From: Leptospira ellinghausenii
GTDB taxonomy: Bacteria; Spirochaetota; Leptospiria; Leptospirales; Leptospiraceae
Direction: 5' to 3'
NCBI RefSeq assembly: GCF_003114815.1
Contig: NZ_BFAZ01000009.1
Coordinates: 558,001 to 622,000, forward strand
Length of the DNA stretch: 64,000 nt
The notes under the pieces are model-generated. The model ran no database searches and was not told where the DNA came from. It worked only from the letters and a program-made list of their open reading frames with translations. The translations under genes were made by a program, and so were the position numbers. Below, piece after piece: positions 36,873 to 45,603 of the stretch. How positions within the stretch are numbered: the stretch's first letter is position 1; each line of letters begins with the position of its first letter.

Positions 36873-37904
36873 TCACTCCGTACACTTTCCATAAAGTTTT
36901 CTCAGATAAAAATCTTCGAATTCAAATAAATTGATACTTCTTCGAGCCATGATTTTTTTTGTATCAAATAAAAATTCTTCAAGTCGATAAAGACCACCTG
37001 GTCTGATCCAAGTAAAAGGAGGAACATACCCTTGGATCCTTGACTCAACGATATTACTAGCGATATCAAATACTGTACCTGTGTTAGACATCACACCAAT
37101 CGCTAACTTCGTAAATGGACCAATGATAGAACCAAATTTGATAGTTCCAGTGTTAACGACCGAATCACCTATCTTTAGTTTTACGATCCCATAATTATTT
37201 TTTAAGTCACTAGTTGTTGATAAAGCTCCTAAGTTGACCCAATTAGAAACAAAACTATGACCCAAAAAACCTTCATGGTGTTTATTGGTATAATCCAAAA
37301 TAATAGAATTTTCTACTTCGCCACCGATACGGCATTGGTTTCCGATTAACGTGCCACCAGTGATTCGTGCATTGTCAATCTGGCTATTTTTACCAACAAA
37401 CAATGGTCCTTCTAAAAAACTAAAGGAGGAAATTTTGACACCATCTTCGATGAGGATTGGTCCATGCGTTGTATCAAAAACAACTCCAGGATACACAGTG
37501 GCACCTGCATGGATGTATAAATGTTTGTCTTTTCCTACTATGTGAAATCCAGATTGTTTTGCTTTGTATTTTTGCCTAAAACGTTTCCATTCTTTTTCGA
37601 TGGTAAGTGTGTCCTCAATGATGGATGTAACTGTTCCCAGTAACTCCCAAGGCAAAAAAGAGTCTGCACTATAAATAGAATCATACGAATCTAAGTTAGC
37701 TGGTATTACATGAGGATAACGATTAAAAATTAATGTTTCGAAATCTTCGTTGGGACCTTTGTAATGAATTTTGGCACCAGGGTATTTTCTTTCTAACTTT
37801 TCAAGAAGTGTCATCCCTCCCAAATTCCATTCAAAAAAAGAATGGAACCTGGAAAGTGGTTCTAGTGAAGGATTTCGTTTGGAATCATCTAATAGGAGAT
37901 TCAC
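36873..37904 (-). CDS. GlmU-like sugar nucleotidyltransferase/acyltransferase (left-handed beta-helix)
   Basis: The 343-residue protein begins MNLLLDDSKRNPSLEPLSRF, as in the GlmU-related family common in Bacteroidetes and spirochaetes, and its second half is a hexapeptide-repeat beta-helix (VYPGVVFDTTHGPILIEDG, GGTLIGNQCRIGGEV). The usual GxGTRM pyrophosphorylase loop is absent, so the nucleotidyl activity may be altered or lost. Position directly after glmS and glmM suggests a role in making UDP-GlcNAc or a related sugar for peptidoglycan and lipid A. Only 3 bases separate it from glmS. Confidence 0.78.
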   Translation of the reverse strand: MNLLLDDSKRNPSLEPLSRFHSFFEWNLGGMTLLEKLERKYPGAKIHYKGPNEDFETLIFNRYPHVIPANLDSYDSIYSADSFLPWELLGTVTSIIEDTLTIEKEWKRFRQKYKAKQSGFHIVGKDKHLYIHAGATVYPGVVFDTTHGPILIEDGVKISSFSFLEGPLFVGKNSQIDNARITGGTLIGNQCRIGGEVENSIILDYTNKHHEGFLGHSFVSNWVNLGALSTTSDLKNNYGIVKLKIGDSVVNTGTIKFGSIIGPFTKLAIGVMSNTGTVFDIASNIVESRIQGYVPPFTWIRPGGLYRLEEFLFDTKKIMARRSINLFEFEDFYLRKLYGKCTE

Positions 37905-37907
37905 ATT

Positions 37908-39743
37908 TTACTCCACAGTTACAGATTTTGCTAAATTCCTAGGTTGGTCCACATTACATCCCCTAAGGATTGCTATGTGGTAAGATAAAAGTTGTAATGG
38001 AATTACTGCGAGCAAAGGAACCAGTGCATCTGCAGTTTTCGGAATTTCGAATGTAAAGTCTGCCATTCCTTTGATTTCTGTATCTCCTTCCGTAACAACT
38101 GCAATGACTTTTCCTTTTCTTGCTTTTACTTCTTGGATATTGGAGATCACTTTTTCATAGGAACTATCCTTTGTAGCGATGAAAACAACAGGCATATCTT
38201 CATCAATGAGTGCAATTGGGCCATGTTTCATTTCGGCTGCAGGATAACCTTCTGCATGGATATAGGATATTTCTTTTAGCTTTAATGCACCTTCCAAAGC
38301 AACTGGGAAGTTAAATCCACGTCCCAAATAAAGGAAGTTAGATGCACGATAAAAATGTTCAGAAATATTTCGAATCTCTTCATCTTTGGTTAATATTTTT
38401 GCCACTTTATCAGGAATGGAATCAAGCTCTAATAAAAGTGTTTGGTAATCAGACAAGGAAATTGATCCTTTTTTTAATCCCAAATACAAAGCCATCATCG
38501 TAAGAATGGTCACTTGTGATGTAAATGCTTTGGTGGAAGCAACTCCGATTTCAGGACCTGCATGTAAATAAGCCCCTGCATGGGATGCCCTTGCAATGGA
38601 AGAACCAACAACATTACAAACACCAAAGATCAGAGCACCTCTTGATTTGGCTAGTTCAATCGCTGCAAGAGTATCTGCTGTTTCTCCAGATTGAGACACT
38701 GCAATGACCACATCTCTTTCTGTTACGATTGGATTTCGGTAACGAAATTCTGATGCATATTCTACTTCTGTTGGAATCCGTGCCAGGTCTTCAAATAGAT
38801 ACTCTCCAATGAGTCCAGCATGCCAAGATGTTCCACAACCAACTAATATCAATCGATCTGCATTTAGAAATCGATTTAAGTATTGGTCAATCCCACTTAA
38901 GAACAAATGGTGTTCGCGTGAAACCAATCTTCCTCGCATTGCATCTTGGATTGATTTTGGTTGTTCAAAAATTTCTTTGAGCATGAAGTGAGGGTAACCA
39001 CCCTTTTCAATGTCTTCTAAATCCAATTCTAATTTTTGAATGAAAGGAGTTTTGGTTACATTTTCTAAGTTTTTAACAACCAAACTTCCGTCTTTGATGA
39101 TGGCCATTTCTTGGTCATTGAGATAGGTGACATTGTTTGTGTATTCAATGATCGGAGTTGCATCAGATGCAACAAAGTATTCATCTTCTCCAATACCAAT
39201 GACCAAGGGTGATCCTTTTCTTGCGGCAATCATACTCCTTTCATTGTCTTTGGATAGAACAACAATTGCATAAGCACCAACAACTTCGTTTAAAGCAAGA
39301 CGAACCGCTTCCTCAATGCTACATTGGTTTTGTTTTTTAATTTCTTCAATTAAGTGGATGAGGACTTCGGAATCAGTATCGGACTTAAAAACGTGGCCGT
39401 TACTCTCAAGTTCCTTTTTAATGGAACTGTAATTTTCAATGATACCATTATGAATAATGGCTAACTTACCATCTGAACTTGTATGTGGGTGCGCATTACG
39501 ATCATTAGGCTCACCATGGGTCGCCCAACGAGTGTGCCCAATTCCAAGGCTAGCTTCTAATTTTCGATTCCCAATTTCGGTTTCTAAGTCGGCAACTTTT
39601 CCTTTTTTTTTGACGATTTCCAAACCGCCATTTAACAAAGCAACACCGGCACTATCATAACCTCTGTACTCTAATCGTTTAAGACCTTTGATAATGACAG
39701 GTAATGCCTGTCTTTTTCCTAAATAACCTACGATTCCACACAT
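37908..39743 (-). CDS. glmS: Glutamine-fructose-6-phosphate aminotransferase GlmS
   Basis: The 611-residue protein starts MCGIVGYLG with the N-terminal Cys nucleophile of the glutaminase domain (GYDSAGVA, GHTRWATHGEP), followed by two SIS isomerase domains (GCGTSWHAG, SQSGETADT) and the ending LAKSVTVE. It converts fructose-6-phosphate and glutamine to glucosamine-6-phosphate, the first step to UDP-GlcNAc. The ATG at 39743 has GAGGG 8 bases upstream and gives the essential Cys2; a longer frame would bury it. Its start lies inside the end of glmM (16-base overlap), leaving no leader for a glmS ribozyme. Confidence 0.97.
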   Translation of the reverse strand: MCGIVGYLGKRQALPVIIKGLKRLEYRGYDSAGVALLNGGLEIVKKKGKVADLETEIGNRKLEASLGIGHTRWATHGEPNDRNAHPHTSSDGKLAIIHNGIIENYSSIKKELESNGHVFKSDTDSEVLIHLIEEIKKQNQCSIEEAVRLALNEVVGAYAIVVLSKDNERSMIAARKGSPLVIGIGEDEYFVASDATPIIEYTNNVTYLNDQEMAIIKDGSLVVKNLENVTKTPFIQKLELDLEDIEKGGYPHFMLKEIFEQPKSIQDAMRGRLVSREHHLFLSGIDQYLNRFLNADRLILVGCGTSWHAGLIGEYLFEDLARIPTEVEYASEFRYRNPIVTERDVVIAVSQSGETADTLAAIELAKSRGALIFGVCNVVGSSIARASHAGAYLHAGPEIGVASTKAFTSQVTILTMMALYLGLKKGSISLSDYQTLLLELDSIPDKVAKILTKDEEIRNISEHFYRASNFLYLGRGFNFPVALEGALKLKEISYIHAEGYPAAEMKHGPIALIDEDMPVVFIATKDSSYEKVISNIQEVKARKGKVIAVVTEGDTEIKGMADFTFEIPKTADALVPLLAVIPLQLLSYHIAILRGCNVDQPRNLAKSVTVE

Positions 39744-41104
39744 TGTTTTACCCTCTTTAAGGTAGATTCCAAATCGGATTTGGATTTTGTTTCTGTTATA
39801 ACTCGAAAGATTGGTTCCGTATTGGAAGGTCGAATGTGGATCCAAGAATCAGAAACATACATCCACAATCCATCTTTATCGGAAATGAGTTTGGGAGAAA
39901 ACTCAGATTGAAATTTTTCATATAAAGTTTCTAAGGACATTCCCTTTGCCAGAGGGAATGACTGTTTATCCATATATAAGTTCGGTAACTCATCCATAAG
40001 TGTATCAATGGACTTCCCAGTTTCTGCCATAATGTTTAGGATATGTGCAATTCCAGATAATGTATCACGACCAAAGGAAGGAATGTTTGGATCAATGATA
40101 CCACCATTGCCTTCTCCACCAAATACTGCTTTGGTTTTGATCATTTCTTCCACAACATTTGCTTCACCTACTTTACTTCGGATCACCTCTCCACCAAAAC
40201 GAGAGGTTACCTCTTCATTTAAAAAGCTAGTCGAAAGGTTCACAACTACCTTCGACTTCTTTTTGTTTGAAGAGAGAACATTCATCAGGGCAAGAGGAAG
40301 AGTGTATTCTTCTGAAATGGCTCCTCGTTTTGGAGTGAATAAAACTAACCTGTCAGCATCTGGATCAAGAGCAAAACCAATATCCGCTTTGGATTTTTTG
40401 AAACTTGGTTCTACTGTTTTTAATGCTGTCGCCGTAGGTTCTGGAGGACGAGGAAACGTTCCATCTGGTTTACAATTATGTGAGATTACTTTACAACCTA
40501 ACATCTGTAAAAACTTGGGAACTACATAAGACCCTGCTCCACCCACTGCATCCACAAATACTGTGAACTTTTTCTTTTTGATTTTGTTTACATTCACTCG
40601 TTTTAAAACTGATGATAAATGTAAGTCGATATAATCTTCACCTGAATCGATAGTACCTTTAGGGGAAATTTGTTCTTTGGTATAACTTCCTGATTGCAGG
40701 ATCGAAAGTAATTTTTGATTTTCTGCTGCTGAAAAGAAAAACCCTTTTTTGGAAATAAATTTAAACGCATTCCATTCCATAGGGTTGTGAGATGCAGAAA
40801 TCATAATCCCACCATTTGCTTTTGCTAAATTGACAACTGCTTTCGTTGTGGGTGTGGGGACAAGACCCAAGGTTAATACAGAACTTCCAGAGGCTAACAA
40901 AGCAGAGGTGAGAAGGGATTCTAAATAAGGGCCACTGGGTCGTGAGTCCCTTCCAATCACTACAGTCCCACCATTCATGATGGTTGCAAAGGATTTTGAA
41001 AAAGCGAGTGCTTCCTCCAATCCAAAACCTTGTCCAATTTTTCCCCGAACACCGGAGATCGAAATCATAAGGGAGGACAGATCATACTCTTTTGTAAAAT
41101 GCAT
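39728..41104 (-). CDS. glmM: Phosphoglucosamine mutase GlmM
   Basis: The 458-residue protein has the alpha-D-phosphohexomutase signatures: SGVRGKIG, the phosphoserine loop MISASHNPMEWN (Ser105), the metal loop DPDADR, and GEGNGG for sugar recognition. GlmM turns glucosamine-6-phosphate into glucosamine-1-phosphate. The assignment as GlmM rather than another mutase rests on the following glmS and GlmU-like genes. It is the first gene of the operon; the ATG at 41104 has no strong ribosome site, and an internal ATG at 41068 is possible. Confidence 0.85.
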   Translation of the reverse strand: MHFTKEYDLSSLMISISGVRGKIGQGFGLEEALAFSKSFATIMNGGTVVIGRDSRPSGPYLESLLTSALLASGSSVLTLGLVPTPTTKAVVNLAKANGGIMISASHNPMEWNAFKFISKKGFFFSAAENQKLLSILQSGSYTKEQISPKGTIDSGEDYIDLHLSSVLKRVNVNKIKKKKFTVFVDAVGGAGSYVVPKFLQMLGCKVISHNCKPDGTFPRPPEPTATALKTVEPSFKKSKADIGFALDPDADRLVLFTPKRGAISEEYTLPLALMNVLSSNKKKSKVVVNLSTSFLNEEVTSRFGGEVIRSKVGEANVVEEMIKTKAVFGGEGNGGIIDPNIPSFGRDTLSGIAHILNIMAETGKSIDTLMDELPNLYMDKQSFPLAKGMSLETLYEKFQSEFSPKLISDKDGLWMYVSDSWIHIRPSNTEPIFRVITETKSKSDLESTLKRVKQCVES

Positions 41105-41209
41105 ACAATACTATCAAGGCTCGTGGATTCGCACTGTAAGTCTATCTTTTTGCTTTGTGAGATGTGTCTGTGATGTGGAAATAAAAAATAGAGTGTGAGG
41201 TAAACGGTT

Positions 41210-41282
41210 TGGGCGATGACAGGATTGAACTGCCGACCCGCTGCTTGTAAGGCAGCTGCTCTCCCAGCTGAGCTAATCGCCC
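41210..41282 (-). tRNA. tRNA-Val (anticodon UAC)
   Basis: The 73-base sequence folds as a cloverleaf: acceptor GGGCGAT/ATCGCCC, D-arm GCTC/GAGC, anticodon stem GCTGC/GCAGC with loop CTTACAA (anticodon TAC, reads GUA), and T-arm GGCAG/CTGTC with loop TTCAATC. The 3' CCA is not encoded. It lies between glmM and rpsT, which face the same way. Confidence 0.97.
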
Positions 41283-41336
41283 GTTGTTATGACCAGTAAA
41301 CTAGGTGTTCGAATTCTGTAAATGAGAAATAGAAAT

Positions 41337-41360
41337 AAAAAAGGCCACACTATGGTGGCC
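41337..41360 (-). terminator. Rho-independent terminator after rpsT
   Basis: GGCCAC/GTGGCC with a 6-base loop (41343-41360) is followed on the minus strand by six T residues, 27 bases after the rpsT stop. Confidence 0.9.
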
Positions 41361-41386
41361 TCATTCCAAGGTGCTAAAAGCGAATG

Positions 41387-41662
41387 TTAGGCGGCTTTTG
41401 CCTCAATTGAATTGATGCGAAGGGCCATACGAGATTTCTTACGATCTGCATTTTTTTTATGGATGAGTTTTGTTTTCGCTGCACGGTCCAATTTGGAAGA
41501 AAGTTTTGAAAATACAGACAATGCTTCCGTTTTGTCGCCAGACTTAATGGCTTTAATGAGAAGGCGTGCGTAAGTGCGTAATTCACTACGGTCTTCCCCA
41601 TTTCGCTCTTTTCTACGAGCAGTTCTACGGATGTCTTTTTTAGATGATTTTAAATTAGCCAA
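41387..41662 (-). CDS. rpsT: 30S ribosomal protein S20
   Basis: The 91-residue, strongly basic protein matches S20: ANLKSSKKDIRRT at the start and a Lys/Arg-rich helical body with KTKLIHKKNADRKKSRM. S20 binds 16S rRNA in the 30S body. The start is TTG, preceded by GGGGA 8 bases upstream; no ATG fits. A rare start codon may help limit expression, as E. coli rpsT also uses a non-ATG start. A TTGACC (-35-like) box lies upstream, but its -10 is weak. Confidence 0.97.
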   Translation of the reverse strand: MANLKSSKKDIRRTARRKERNGEDRSELRTYARLLIKAIKSGDKTEALSVFSKLSSKLDRAAKTKLIHKKNADRKKSRMALRINSIEAKAA

Positions 41663-41757
41663 GGAATGTCCCCTATGAGGAATTTTTACTTATCTTTTGA
41701 GTACCACTCTGACGGTCAAGGCGAAAGAGAAAAAAATGAGAACCAAATCCCCCGGTT

Positions 41758-41781
41758 CGAACCTCCTTCCTAAGAGGTTTG
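41758..41781 (+). promoter_or_regulatory. Hairpin that pairs the ribosome site of the following gene
   Basis: CGAACCTC (41758-41765) can pair with GAGGTTTG (41774-41781), with one G-T pair and an 8-base loop. The right arm contains the GAGG ribosome site 5 bases before the ATG at 41783, so folding would hide it. This could be translational control or chance. Confidence 0.35.
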
Positions 41782-41782
41782 T

Positions 41783-42067
41783 ATGTTTTCTGCACTGATC
41801 TGGATTGATTCCGAACTCTATAAAATTTTGAAAGAACGCCGCTTAGACTTAGGCCTTGTCATAAAAATGGCTATCTTATCCTTAAAGTTAGAGGGTTTGG
41901 AACCTGGGGTCTTTCCTAAAGGTGAGATGGGGCATTATGAGAGGTTGGAATTATCGCGGTATGATTTTTTTACATTAAGTATGATTTCTAGGGAGAAGGA
42001 AGTTGACCCGAACGTGTTACTCTCATATGCTTTCACAGAAGCTTTGTTGGAAATTTTGCGATTGTGA
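41783..42067 (+). CDS. Small protein of unknown function, first of an operon with a thiolase-like gene
   Basis: The 94-residue protein has no signal peptide or membrane helix. It is mostly helical, with a ribbon of Leu/Ile in the first half (LIWIDSELYKILKERRLDLG) and acidic residues in the second. I do not recognise it. The ribosome site GAGG lies 5 bases before the ATG but can be sequestered in a hairpin. Its stop overlaps the GTG of the next gene by 4 bases, so it is co-translated with it. Confidence 0.65.
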   Translation: MFSALIWIDSELYKILKERRLDLGLVIKMAILSLKLEGLEPGVFPKGEMGHYERLELSRYDFFTLSMISREKEVDPNVLLSYAFTEALLEILRL

Positions 42068-43206
42068 CTCCTGAAAAATCAAAATATCATTATATAAAAA
42101 TTGATTCGATTTCAGATATCGACCCTCTTAAATTATCCATTTCACAGATCCAACAACGTTATATTGACAAAGATAACAATCGTTATGCCCTAAGATTCAA
42201 CAAGGAAATCCGTAGGATTGAGATCCTAAAACTAGTAGGAAATCATTTTGAGCTTGTCCCTCACCACCAGACAACAAATTCCAAAGGAGAAGGAGCACCA
42301 AATGAGGCAAAACCAGGGAACCAGACCCAACCAACCCCTCCACCCATCATCTCAGAGGACCTTCGTGCCAATCCAATTTTAGGGAAATTAATTTCCACAC
42401 CAGACCCAAAACCAAGCACACCTGATACAACCTCCAAACCAATCGAGATTTCCAAAGACAAACTTTCTCCAGTCGTTGAAGAAAATCTGATGCGTGAGGA
42501 TGTCGATTTGGATATCTTTGATGGGGAAGAACCTCCGAAGCCAGAAGAAACTCTCTCTCACGATGGGCTTTTAAATACACCCGAACCTCCAAAACCAGAG
42601 GAAGAGATCGACCACACTCAAATCAATGCAAACACCAGACTCGAAGAAGGGTCAGGGGAAAAAACAGCTCAACAACGAATTGATGATTTTTTAAAAATCA
42701 TTGCCACTTACAGAGAAAGAATCACTGCCATCATTCGCAACTTACAATCCTCTCGTATTTTTGAGCTCACTGGAGATCCTTCCGAGAATAAAAATATTGT
42801 AGGGAATTTTTCCAGAGAAATGGAAGCAACCGTATTTGAAGCCATCGATAAAATGATCGATCTGCATAAAGAAATGACCTCTTATCCTCGTCCAATTACC
42901 TATTACATTTCCAAAGCACCTGTGGAAAAACGCGAAGAGATGAAATTAATCGAATCTGATAAAGAAAAATTAAACAACCTTCACTTGTTTGAAATGCAAA
43001 GGCATACAGATTCGATCATCAAAGATCTTAAAAAATTGAGTTTGCAGTTATTGAATATATTGAATCTCAAAAATGAAATTCAAGTCAAACAATTACAGTA
43101 TGCAAACCAGTTGATGTATGTGGATGCAAAGAACGCGTCTCTTTATTTTGCACAGGATTTAGACAAAACCATTTTGGAAATTGAACACTGGAAACAATCG
43201 AAATGA
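42064..43206 (+). CDS. Proline-rich, coiled-coil protein of unknown function
   Basis: The 380-residue protein starts at GTG overlapping the previous stop. Residues 1-75 are a small, possibly folded domain; about 75-190 is a Pro/Glu/Lys-rich, probably disordered linker; 200-380 is predicted helical with coiled-coil character (EREMEATVF region, KKLSLQLLNILNLKNE). No signal peptide or catalytic motif is seen. A 4-base overlap links it to the next gene, which is also helical, so they may form a complex. Confidence 0.65.
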   Translation: MTPEKSKYHYIKIDSISDIDPLKLSISQIQQRYIDKDNNRYALRFNKEIRRIEILKLVGNHFELVPHHQTTNSKGEGAPNEAKPGNQTQPTPPPIISEDLRANPILGKLISTPDPKPSTPDTTSKPIEISKDKLSPVVEENLMREDVDLDIFDGEEPPKPEETLSHDGLLNTPEPPKPEEEIDHTQINANTRLEEGSGEKTAQQRIDDFLKIIATYRERITAIIRNLQSSRIFELTGDPSENKNIVGNFSREMEATVFEAIDKMIDLHKEMTSYPRPITYYISKAPVEKREEMKLIESDKEKLNNLHLFEMQRHTDSIIKDLKKLSLQLLNILNLKNEIQVKQLQYANQLMYVDAKNASLYFAQDLDKTILEIEHWKQSK

Positions 43207-43997
43207 AAGAACTGTCAGAAGCAGAAACAAAAGCCATATTAGAAAAAATACGATCAGAATATAGAGAACATGGAAAACTCAATCCCAAAGCTTTTGACCA
43301 AACTGGTTTTGAACAACGATACTTACAAGTATTGAAACTTCGTGGAAACATTTCAAAATTTCTCACAGAAGAAGTTACCTTTTTAGAACAACTCAAATCA
43401 AAATTCCAAGAACTTGCGGCCAAAAAAGAAGCTGCAAAAGCCCAAACACTCAATCGCATTATGGATGAATCAATTGAGAAATTGGCCAAATACAAAAAGG
43501 TGGACTTCCATCCTTTGGCAAAAGTAGAAACTCGTTATTTTTACGGTGCTATGTTGGATTTTACAGAAATCGAACTCCCTGTCCTCATTTATATTTTTAA
43601 GGGAACACCTGAATACACACATTTACAAGATGCAGTTTTACAAGTGGAACGAATTGGACTCACACGCCGAGGACTACCTTCCATGAAAATGCAAGAGTTC
43701 ATGAAAACCTTGTTAGATGCCAATGGCAACGCTATCGTGATTGAAAAGGCATCCCAAAATCTTTTAAAAGACGGATGTATTGCCCTAAAGAATATCATTG
43801 TGGCTGTGCAAGATCTGACTGCCAAAAACAGAATTAATCCAGATATGATTGTCCAAGTGAATGAAAAAGAATACCCGAATTCCTTTAATGCATACAACGG
43901 CAAAAAGTTTGGAGAAAGTTTGAACCGTATCACTGAACGATGCAAACAAATCATACAAGATTTTCGAATGAATGCGTTGATGAATATCGAAGGTTGA
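43203..43997 (+). CDS. Helical protein of unknown function
   Basis: The 264-residue protein overlaps its neighbour by 4 bases. It is Lys/Glu-rich and mainly helical, with a coiled-coil-like N-terminal third (KFQELAAKKEAAKAQTLNR). No signal peptide, membrane helix or known motif is visible. Being between the coiled-coil protein and the thiolase-fold gene, it probably works with both, but the task is not evident. Confidence 0.65.
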   Translation: MKELSEAETKAILEKIRSEYREHGKLNPKAFDQTGFEQRYLQVLKLRGNISKFLTEEVTFLEQLKSKFQELAAKKEAAKAQTLNRIMDESIEKLAKYKKVDFHPLAKVETRYFYGAMLDFTEIELPVLIYIFKGTPEYTHLQDAVLQVERIGLTRRGLPSMKMQEFMKTLLDANGNAIVIEKASQNLLKDGCIALKNIIVAVQDLTAKNRINPDMIVQVNEKEYPNSFNAYNGKKFGESLNRITERCKQIIQDFRMNALMNIEG

Positions 43998-44012
43998 TTC
44001 ATATGTGGCTTC

Positions 44013-45539
44013 ATGGACCCTATTTTACTTGGTGTCAGCGACACAATTGAATCAGAATTTGATGCGGAAGTTTATAAAAACCTAACTCCCCTCGAGAAAT
44101 ACCATTCCTTACTTTTTAACTCAGTAGACAAACTGTTTGGATTCTTAGGAACCGACAGAGAAAAACTTAAACCCTATCTCACTGATTTTGTTTCTGTTGA
44201 AGCCCAATCCCTCGGTAGAGAAGGGTATGGGTTTACGATCAAAGATGCAAACGATATGGGATTTGGAGGTCTTGCCTGCCATACGGTGGACCTCGGTGGG
44301 GCAAGTGTGGGTGGTGCGATCCAACAAGCACATACCATTGTAAAAGCCAATCCCTATGCTGTTGTACTTGTAGCAGCGGCTGATATTCCAAAGTCAGTAT
44401 TCAAACAGGTATCCGATCTGAAACGACTCACAGCGACTGTTTGCCATAAAGATTGGGAGATGCCGTATGGAGCTACACTCATTGGTCTCTATTCACTGTT
44501 ATGTGAACGAATGATGTTTGATACTGGTGTGACAAGTGATGACTTAGAAGAGATCACAAAACACTTTCGATCATTAGCGGAAACCAATCCTCGTGCCTTC
44601 CAATTCCAAAAACCATTGGTGGAGAAACAACTTAAAAAACCACTTTCGGGTGTTTATAGCACACCGATGATTGCCATAGTCACGGATCATGGATTTGCAA
44701 CCCTCATTACTTCTGAAGCCATGAAACAGAAGTTAATCGAAAAGAAAGTAATTAAATCCGATGCCAAACACATCTATGTGATTGGTTCTGGACATAGTGC
44801 CCATGCCGAATACCTGATCCAAAAGAAGGATTTAAAAAGTCCAGCGGGCCTTGCTTGTGAGAGAGCTGTCGCTTCGAGTGGAATCAATCGATCAGAGATT
44901 GAATATGCGTGGATTTATGATTGTTTTACAGGGATGATCATCCATGAAGCTTCCTGGTATTTTGGAGTGTCTCCAAAAGAAACGGCTACTGCCCTTCGCC
45001 AAGGGAAAATCTCGAATGGAACCAAAGAAATCCCGATCAATTTAGGTGGTGGGATTTTAAATTACCAAGCAGCCATGGCACTTTCCGGGGCAACAGGACT
45101 TGTGGATGTTTGTAGCCAATACGGACTTTCTGTCCATCCTCTGCCGAATGTGTTAAGTGAACCACCTAAGGTGAGTTTGCTTGGAGGGAATGGTGGAATT
45201 GATAGCATCAACTCTGTGATCCTTTTTTCCAAAGAGAAAATGGAAAAAACACCAAAAGAACCGATGAGCTTAAAACCGTTAGAAGTGAATGTTCCAAGTC
45301 CAAAGGAAAAGGAAAAAGCCACCATTCTTTCTGCAACAACGATTTACTTCAATCCAGGCGGAGAAAAAAAACCACCGTATCTCATCGTCTGTTCCACAAA
45401 AGACAATGGAGAAATGGTTCTCACCAATCTTTATGACAAAGAAGGAAAAGAGATCGTATCCAAAGAGGAATTGGCGCTGGGAAAAACCAAAGTGGAATTC
45501 CAAATGATCGATGGAAAAATCCAAGCGGTGGTGGTGTGA
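44013..45539 (+). CDS. Thiolase-fold protein lacking the usual catalytic residues
   Basis: The 508-residue protein has a thiolase/SCP2-like fold over residues 1-400 and a small C-terminal beta domain (about 430-508). The nucleophile region CASGLQAI of thiolases reads GASVGGAI around Gly96, so the Cys is missing; the GHP motif near the C-terminus reads YQA in GGGILNYQAAMALSGATG. GATG itself remains. It is therefore probably not a normal thiolase and could be a binding or structural relative, such as the lipid-transfer-type thiolase-like proteins. It follows three unknown genes at 15 bases, in the same unit. The ATG has no strong ribosome site. Confidence 0.72.
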   Translation: MDPILLGVSDTIESEFDAEVYKNLTPLEKYHSLLFNSVDKLFGFLGTDREKLKPYLTDFVSVEAQSLGREGYGFTIKDANDMGFGGLACHTVDLGGASVGGAIQQAHTIVKANPYAVVLVAAADIPKSVFKQVSDLKRLTATVCHKDWEMPYGATLIGLYSLLCERMMFDTGVTSDDLEEITKHFRSLAETNPRAFQFQKPLVEKQLKKPLSGVYSTPMIAIVTDHGFATLITSEAMKQKLIEKKVIKSDAKHIYVIGSGHSAHAEYLIQKKDLKSPAGLACERAVASSGINRSEIEYAWIYDCFTGMIIHEASWYFGVSPKETATALRQGKISNGTKEIPINLGGGILNYQAAMALSGATGLVDVCSQYGLSVHPLPNVLSEPPKVSLLGGNGGIDSINSVILFSKEKMEKTPKEPMSLKPLEVNVPSPKEKEKATILSATTIYFNPGGEKKPPYLIVCSTKDNGEMVLTNLYDKEGKEIVSKEELALGKTKVEFQMIDGKIQAVVV

Positions 45540-45562
45540 TAAGCAAGATGTAATTTAGAAAG

Positions 45563-45591
45563 AAAAAGCCACCACCTAACCTCATGGTGGC
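45563..45591 (-). terminator. Rho-independent terminator after the isolated lipoprotein gene
   Basis: GCCACCA/TGGTGGC (45568-45591, 10-base loop) followed on the minus strand by five T residues, 12 bases after the lipoprotein stop. It could also reduce read-through from the thiolase-fold gene on the plus strand, though there the U-tract is poor. Confidence 0.8.
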
Positions 45592-45603
45592 GATTTCGCT
45601 TAT

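Noticed and set aside
39728..39760. glmS ribozyme upstream of glmS
   Set aside because: glmS starts inside the end of glmM, leaving no leader, and no ribozyme core sequence is visible.
41754..41763. GGTTCGAACC resembling a tRNA T-arm
   Set aside because: The flanking bases do not form a 5-bp T stem, and no cloverleaf can be built on either strand. It overlaps the left arm of another hairpin.
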